Assembly: GCA_021234155.1 (NCBI GenBank)
Contig: JAJEKV010000016.1
Coordinates: forward strand, 18,909,501-18,973,500
Length of the DNA: 64,000 nucleotides
Direction: 5' to 3'
Source: Isoetes taiwanensis
Lineage: Eukaryota; Streptophyta; Lycopodiopsida; Isoetales; Isoetaceae
The position numbers and the translations under genes were made by a program. This document shows positions 58,490 through 64,000 of this stretch, piece after piece. The notes below the pieces were generated by a model. It did no database searches. It was not told where the DNA came from and saw nothing but the letters and a program-made list of their open reading frames with translations. Every line of letters begins with the position of its first letter. Positions within the stretch are counted from its first letter, which is position 1.

Positions 58490-60780
58490 CCTTTGGCTTG
58501 GATTTCTTCAGAACCCAAAAGTTTTCTCCATGCAAGTATAATTCCATTGCTGGAAGTGCTAGTTTCTTAGTTTGGCTATAATGAGGAGCAAACACTGAGT
58601 TGGGGTATGGATTTTGGGGCCATAACTAGATCAAACATTGGTGAACGGATTGGTGGCAGAAAAGCAGGGGCGGGTCAGCGAACGCGAGGCAGGCCAGGCA
58701 AAGATTTGGTAAAGAAAGTTAAAATCCAAAACTGGTGCAGTTGCAGAGTGGTAGATTGCATTAATCGTGGCAGTTACTGGCAGTTCATATTTATGGGACT
58801 CTCAAATTTGTGCATTGGTACATATGTAAATTTATAAAAAGGGCTACATTAGGTGGCATGTTGCAAATGTGCTAAGAACAATGTTTAAATTAGAACGCAA
58901 TTATTTAATAAGTGCGTTTGAAAGATTCCTCTAAAAATTCTAAAAAATCTTAAGATTTAGCTAAAAAGAGGCCTTGGTTGTTTTTAGCCAAAATTTATGC
59001 AAAACTTTTTCTTGAAAATAGTGATTTTGCATAGACATTTTAATGAAGAGAAGTTCAAAACATAAAAAAATAAAAAAAAAAAAAATCCTAGTTTAGGTCT
59101 GCAAGCCAGTAAAACAACAAATAGCAAAATGATGAAGATTAGAATGAGATGTTTTAAGTTTGTTCATGAGCATTTAAGGAATTGCATGTTGTAGAAGCCA
59201 TCAAATGTGAACAAATATAGGTTATGTTCTAAAAACTCAGAAACACAATTATATGCAGCTATAAGCATAGGATACCATAACGCCACATGTCGCTTTGGCA
59301 ACCCTTTAGGATCATCTGAAATAGTCACATGGATATCCTATCACATACATATTTTAAATATAAGAACATATTCTAGCGCGAAGGGACAATCACAGGGACA
59401 TCATGGTGATGGATATCATATGTATGCTACTATGTTACATGTTATGGTTATCGAACATGGAATGCCCAGAAAATGATGGTTGTACTTTCATTTGCTTGAT
59501 GCATGCCATTAGTGCATACATCTCAACTTCTAAAGCTCATCATCGGTTTATATTTTGCACAGACAAATTTTCTAAGTGAGAAATCTAGACGTCTAAGGCT
59601 GCATCATTTGGTTTATATTTAACATGATTATCAAAGTGAGAAATTTAGATTTAAAGTTGTTTTCAATTCATTTCCCAAGTACGAATACAAAGAAATGATC
59701 ATACCATTAGATATGGTTTGGGTATGAGCATAGAAAATTACAAATGCATTTGCTTTAGATTATGTCTCGAAACATGTTAAGAATTTAGAACTTGACTGCC
59801 TATATTCAGCATGTAATCTAAAGAGGGCTTTTGAGATATTTATTATGCAGCATGTAAATCTAAAGGGGGTTTTTGAGATATTTATTAGACTGCAGCACAG
59901 AGACATTAGAAGGGTTTGTAATTTAGCATAGATGAAAAGCTTTGAGCCTTTTACAAAAGATGCGACAACATTGTATTTCTGCTTTCAAACACTATCTTAG
60001 CAACTAAAACTCAGCCTGGGACATCTTGCAAGGAAGAAAATGCTTCTGATTTACTTTCCTTCTAAATCACGACTAATAGCTACAATGCAAACCTACAGAT
60101 CTATGAAACTTGTATTTAAGAAAAGGAATCACCATCTAAATCATGAAAGATCTATGGACTGCACAGGATCTAATCTCGGTAATAAAGCAGTGGCAGTGGT
60201 GCCAATCTTACAGAATACAATAAACAAGAAAAGATAAACTAGAATAGTCTATGAACATTGTAAGTAGTTTACATTTAACAAAGATAAACCACAATCTGCA
60301 CTCACTATTAAAATCATAGATGTTTTGTCAAAAAAATAACTAGAAAATAGAGCCAACCAAGCTTGCTAGTGCTCCGTGACTCCGATTCTTGAGTCTCCAT
60401 AAGGTTCAAACTAATAACAAGTAATTTTAACTGGATAAATCCTTCAAATCTGACACATTTTTAACTTCTAATTTCTCTAATCCCTCCTTCATCTGCACCT
60501 GTCTGATATCTACATCTAATATATGGGCCTAATATCTGCACCTACGAGATATTTACAAAGAAAAAAATGCTTCAAATGGAGTAATCTACATGACCAACCC
60601 TAGAAACAGTTTTTGCAGTTTTAGCTCCATGAATTAGTGCAAGGGAAAAAGAGATAGAAGCTTCTACCTGTGTTGAGGCCAACTGTCGAGGAACAAACTG
60701 CAGTTCAGGAGTATATCACGGTCCAAGATCCGAACTTCTAAATCTGCCAGAAGAACCTTGGCTACCAGAACCTGTGTGGC
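58490..60780. other. Gene-free stretch
   Basis: AT-rich. An A-run occurs at 59066-59084. A 45-bp two-copy tandem duplication ('cagcatgtaa.tctaaag.gg') lies at about 59808-59890. A minus-strand stretch near 59335-59270 reads DDPKGLPKRHVALWYPMLIA, possibly an exon relic of unknown origin. Confidence 0.45.
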
Positions 60781-60784
60781 GACC

Positions 60785-60960
60785 CATTCAAAACACGTGT
60801 GAAAACCAATTCAAAACCCATTCAAAACCTGTGCAAACCTATTCAACCTGTGAGAAATTGAGAACCCATTCGACCTGTGGAAATCAGTTTGACCTGTAAG
60901 AAACCCATTTGAAAACCCATTCGACCTGTGGAAACCTATTTGACCTGTGAGAAAACTTGG
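60785..60960. repeat. Minisatellite, ~20-25 bp 'aacccattcgacctgtggaa' units
   Basis: About seven imperfect units. Read on the minus strand it encodes repeating FLTGQ.(G/D)FHRSNGFS, but this is a by-product of the repeat and not a recognised protein. Confidence 0.85.
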
Positions 60961-61135
60961 ACGAAGAAGCTGTGCCGCACTAAGAGAGTAAACCCTAAAA
61001 AGAAAATTCTTCTTCAAAGCTTCTTCAGACTAAGAAATAAACCTTCTGCGTCACTCAGAAATTGAGGCCGCACCACCTAAATCGTTACATTATCACAACT
61101 CTAAAGTTTTCCCCTCACACAGTTTTCCTAGCCTC

Positions 61136-61613
61136 GGTATAAATTTATATCGTCAAAAGCATCTACCGTGTTTTAGCCAGGCAAAATCATGTTATATCCA
61201 TTGAGGGTCAAGTTATAACCATAAATAAAGTTCCATTTACCAGAAATTTCTTGTGTTATAATGTATTGTATTTATAACGAAATGTTTTTCAAGGGAGCTC
61301 GTGGTATAAATTTATACCGTGACTTCCTTTATAAAAAATTTCTGTATAAATTTATACGGCTCCTGACATTTTTATGTGGGAAGATGGTATCTTATACCGC
61401 TTGAGCTCACTGGCAGTATAAATTTATACCACTCGAGTTCTTTCCCTGTGTACTGCTTGAGCTCACGTGGTAAAAATTTGTATCATTTGAGCTCACGTGG
61501 TATAAATTTATACCGTTCAATAAATTCAATGTATCGCTTGAGCTCCCGTTGTAAAAATTTATACTATTTGCTGCAATACCTCTTGAGCTCCCATTTGGTA
61601 CAAATTTATATCG
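61136..61613. repeat. Array of eight AT-rich palindromes (GGTATAAATTTATACC)
   Basis: Palindromes start at 61136, 61303, 61343, 61416, 61469, 61499, 61552 and 61598. The copies at 61303 and 61499 are perfect 16-bp palindromes, and the others have one to three changes. Between the later ones lie 'ttgagctcacgtgg'-type spacers that themselves hold GAGCTC and CACGTG palindromes. The array ends about 20 bp before the LTR at 61632. Confidence 0.95.
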
Positions 61614-61631
61614 TCCAGTAACATGGGAAAC

Positions 61632-61687
61632 TGTGACGGTCCAGGGGAATATACGCTATAAATACGTATATTCCTGGATCCGTCACC
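61632..61687. repeat. Palindromic first 56 bp of the LTR
   Basis: GTGACGG, CCAGG and AATATACG on the left pair with CGTATATT, CCTGG and CCGTCAC on the right around an 8-nt centre, so the extreme end of U3 can fold into a near-perfect hairpin. Confidence 0.9.
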
Positions 61688-61842
61688 ATACAAGTCTATC
61701 ATTCATAGCCTTGTATACCATAAGGGTGGCACTAGGGGGCATGGCCAAGTTATTCTCATAACTTAGCCAACCATAGGTTAAGCCATTATCCATGTGGCCT
61801 TAACCTATTGGGGCACCGCCACACAAGACTCACCCGATTGGT

Positions 61843-61890
61843 GCCACGTGGCATCCTAGGTGGACCTAACTTATATAGGCATAAACCCTA
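61843..61890 (+). promoter_or_regulatory. LTR promoter: G-box, TATA box, telo-box
   Basis: The palindromic G-box GCCACGTGGC is at 61843-61852, TTATATAGG at 61871-61879 and an AACCCTAACCCTA telo-box-like run just downstream, near 61885-61897. In plants, G-boxes recruit bZIP/bHLH factors, and telo-boxes mark many translation-related promoters. Transcription would start about 30 bp after the TATA box, near 61905. Confidence 0.6.
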
Positions 61891-63268
61891 ACCCTAGACC
61901 TCTTTCCAGCCCTAGCACCCAAAGACTCACCTACTTGTTCGAAACCCCGTTTCGAACATCGTTCGTTGTGGCATAGGCTGGTGCAGCAGCCCCAGCAGGG
62001 TAGACCTGTTCTTGGAGGAGGAACAGCAGCTTGTGAGTCGAAGACCATGGAGGCGCCCGGATCTGGAGGGAGAGCTTCAGGAGCAGGTATGTAGGATAGT
62101 AGTTGTGATAGCTTATCTGGAATTAGCATTCCAGATTTGCTAGTATCTTGTATCTAGAGTAGAGCCATCCTAGAGCCCATATTCAACATCTTAAACCCTA
62201 ATCAAGGAACCCTAACTATTAGTTAGATTTGTATGATTAGGTTAAGATGTTCTTCTTATGATTATTCTCATGATGGGACGATTATATGTTGATGGTTGAT
62301 CATGTTTGCTCCTCTTGTATTGGGAAGGGGGGTAGAGACCTAGGGCCATTTGTAGTATGTTCCTAGAGTAGATCCCTTAGTTCCTATTAGATGCGGCCTG
62401 TGCATAGGCGCCCACCAGGCTATTGAGGCTATGATATGACTCAGCACCAGATAACGGGGCTAGAGGGAATGTGGAGGGAGGATCCCTGCCGAGTGGGGGC
62501 TTTAGGGGGGATCCCATAGTGGGCTAGGCTTATGGTGGTCACTCCGTGTGGGCCGAGCATGGGTCCGACACCTCCCGGGGCAATGGTGTTGCCACGCCTC
62601 GAGAGTTGCAAGTGTTGGCTTGGCTCTCGTTTTGGGGGTTCACTGGCAGTGAATCGTGTGTCGCCACGATTCTCTAGCCGCCCACGGCACCTCTAGACCA
62701 CAGGAAGGGGAGATGCAACCCTTCCCGCCTCATCGGACCGAGGAGATGCAACCCGAGTAGTCCAGATGGGTGATGCCATGGGATTGCGATCCGGAAGGCT
62801 AGAGTCCCGCCAGAGCCTGATCTAGCCCATCCGCAAAGTATGCACAGGAGGGGCGGATGGAGTGGTCAACCCTAGCCATTGTTCTATGCCGAGCCCCGCC
62901 ATTGCCATGACTCGTGCTCTATCTTGAGACCTAGCCGGCCACCACCCTCCCACGAAGTCCGAGTAGGGGTAGGAGCTCTCCTGTTTTTATGGTTTGTGAT
63001 TATCATCTATGCATTGGTTTATGTGCGATGCGCTACCCTCGAGGTAGTATTTGTATATGTTTTATGGCTAGTTTCGACGTGTTATCGGTTATCGCTCACG
63101 TTATAGGAGCCCATAGGGGGAAGGGCGCAAGACACCAGTGTTCCCTCCCCGCACTAAGAGTTACCTCGAGAGTGCTGGGGTAGACGAAAGGACCCTGGCG
63201 CGTTGCCGAGCCGGATGGGGGATTTTGCCGTATACGGTACCGGCCGTATGTTTAGCGGGGCGTCACAA

Positions 63269-63280
63269 TGGTATCAGAGC
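63269..63280 (+). other. Primer binding site (tRNA-iMet)
   Basis: TGGTATCAGAGC is complementary to the 3' end of plant initiator-Met tRNA, directly after the LTR. It is diagnostic for Copia/Gypsy LTR elements. Confidence 0.95.
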
Positions 63281-63888
63281 CATGTTCTTGGTTGACCAAG
63301 AACTAGCACTGACCATAACCATGAAGTAGTCTAACAGGCCTATAGAGGTGTGAAATGAACATTTCCACCACTGAACCGCGGAAATGGGGGAAAAATTTTT
63401 CTCCTAGGTAGTGGGTCGGGGATTTAGGTTAAGTGTTAGACGAAGGGTTGAGTGAGTCAAACTCATCTTCTAGTAAATTTGAAGTGAAAATTATGCATGC
63501 ATCAAATTTCACCTAAAATGGGTCAAGAATCATGCCAATCGGAGACCCGGTGAAAAAATGGCGCAAATCCATAATTAACACCTCAAACCATTAGGAAAAT
63601 TGAAAAAATTACAAGTACAATACGAATTTTAGTATATATTTTAATAATTAAATAACTATTAAATAGGGTGTAATTAATAAAGGGGGGCTAATAAATAGGG
63701 GTAATGATGATAGGAGAATATTCTAAGGGACCCTCCTCTTTAAATATCCCTGACACCTCATTTTCTCTCTCCAACCCTACACCTCCACCTCTCTCTTGAC
63801 CAGCCTATCCCCACCCGTTTCCTAGACCGTTAAGTATGGCGGGACCAAACAGACCTACTGAAGCCGTGAGGCGCCCCACACACTCTCG
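63281..63888 (+). other. LTR-element leader
   Basis: About 600 bp of untranslated leader between the primer binding site and the gag-like frame, AT-rich in the middle. It contains a short alternative ATG frame at 63836 (MAGPNRPTEAVRRPTHSRWR) that stops at once. Confidence 0.6.
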
Positions 63889-64000
63889 ATGGCGAACCTA
63901 GCAGCGGGACGCCATGTGAAGAAGATACCAGAGCACCTACGGCCCAAGAAGGGAGAAGAGGAGCTTCCCCCTACCAGCAGCAGCAGCAGCGACGAGTCGT
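63889..64000 (+). CDS. gag-like frame, 5' end only
   Basis: An ATG at 63889 opens a frame that is open to the window edge: MANLAAGRHVKKIPEHLRPK then KGEEELPPTSSSSSDES, a basic then Ser-rich start typical of retrotransposon gag N termini. It contains a short CAG repeat. The order of pol domains, and so Copia versus Gypsy, cannot be decided from this window. Confidence 0.5.
   Translation, partial: MANLAAGRHVKKIPEHLRPKKGEEELPPTSSSSSDES

Larger units (their letters stand above)
61632..63267 (+). mobile_element. 5' LTR of an LTR retrotransposon
   Basis: Starts TGTGACGG and ends CGTCACA, giving a perfect 7-bp terminal inverted repeat of the TG...CA form, 1636 bp long. The right end is followed after one base by a tRNA-iMet primer binding site. 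A TATA box, G-box and telo-box lie near 61840-61890, so U3 is about 270 bp and R/U5 is unusually long (~1.35 kb). The 3' LTR is outside the window. Confidence 0.9.

Noticed and set aside
60811-61017. Open frame with repeated FLTGQ.DFHRSNGFS
   Set aside because: By-product of the 20-25 bp minisatellite.
61376-61621. Open frame repeating SSRGKNLYHLSSRGINLYR-like peptides
   Set aside because: It is a direct translation of the palindrome array. No independent sign of coding.
61885-61897. Interstitial telomere
   Set aside because: Only two AACCCTA units. It fits a telo-box in the LTR promoter better.

Overview
This window is nuclear DNA of a land plant with a large, transposon-rich genome. It is AT-rich and gene-poor, and nearly every recognisable gene is a broken fragment. 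Plant identity rests on remnants of plant-specific or plant-typical families: a CBS-PB1 protein, a PPR protein, DUF1218 and DUF1685 proteins, a SPINDLY-like TPR exon, a plant saccharopine-dehydrogenase-like protein, and a RING-PHD protein. GT-AG intron signals and plant L1, Helitron, Tourist-like and LTR elements agree with this. The style (many decayed fragments, LINE and LTR debris) would fit a fern, lycophyte or gymnosperm. That is an inference, and the sequence does not fix the clade.

Layout. 0-15.7 kb: half of a 386-bp duplication (second copy at 20.86 kb), a CBSCBSPB fragment, a PPR pseudogene, two copies of a 'gatggccgagatcaat' repeat (2.5 and 11.6 kb) and several two-copy tandem duplications. 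15.7-23.6 kb: a composite repeat (heat-shock-element-like array, tRNA-like pol III boxes, ~110-bp units), a DUF1218 pseudogene, a PIF1/Helitron helicase pseudogene, an unidentified multi-exon gene remnant, a 101-nt hairpin and a 409-bp Tourist-like MITE. 23.7-29.6 kb: a GC-rich, CpG-rich L1-type LINE on the minus strand, joined inside its zf-RVT domain to a DUF1685 gene fragment. 30-41 kb: a saccharopine-dehydrogenase-like fragment, several unidentified coding stretches, a LINE 3' end inserted beside one of them, tandem duplications and a SPINDLY-like exon with an internal 27-bp duplication. 45.5-47.6 kb: a second, larger copy of the composite repeat. 47.8-58.5 kb: three further LINE fragments of one family, a 250-320 bp inverted repeat pair about 4 kb apart, a perfect 51-bp inverted repeat, a RING-PHD pseudogene and an unidentified coding remnant. 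60.8-64 kb: a short minisatellite, an array of eight AT-rich palindromes, then a clean 5' LTR (61632-63267), a tRNA-iMet primer binding site and the start of a gag-like frame cut by the window edge.

No gene cluster or operon-like system is present. The most notable material is non-coding: the HSE-like 10-bp array coupled to pol III boxes in two loci, the palindrome array beside the LTR, and the fold-back structures. All reading was by eye. Boundaries marked approximate should be treated as such.
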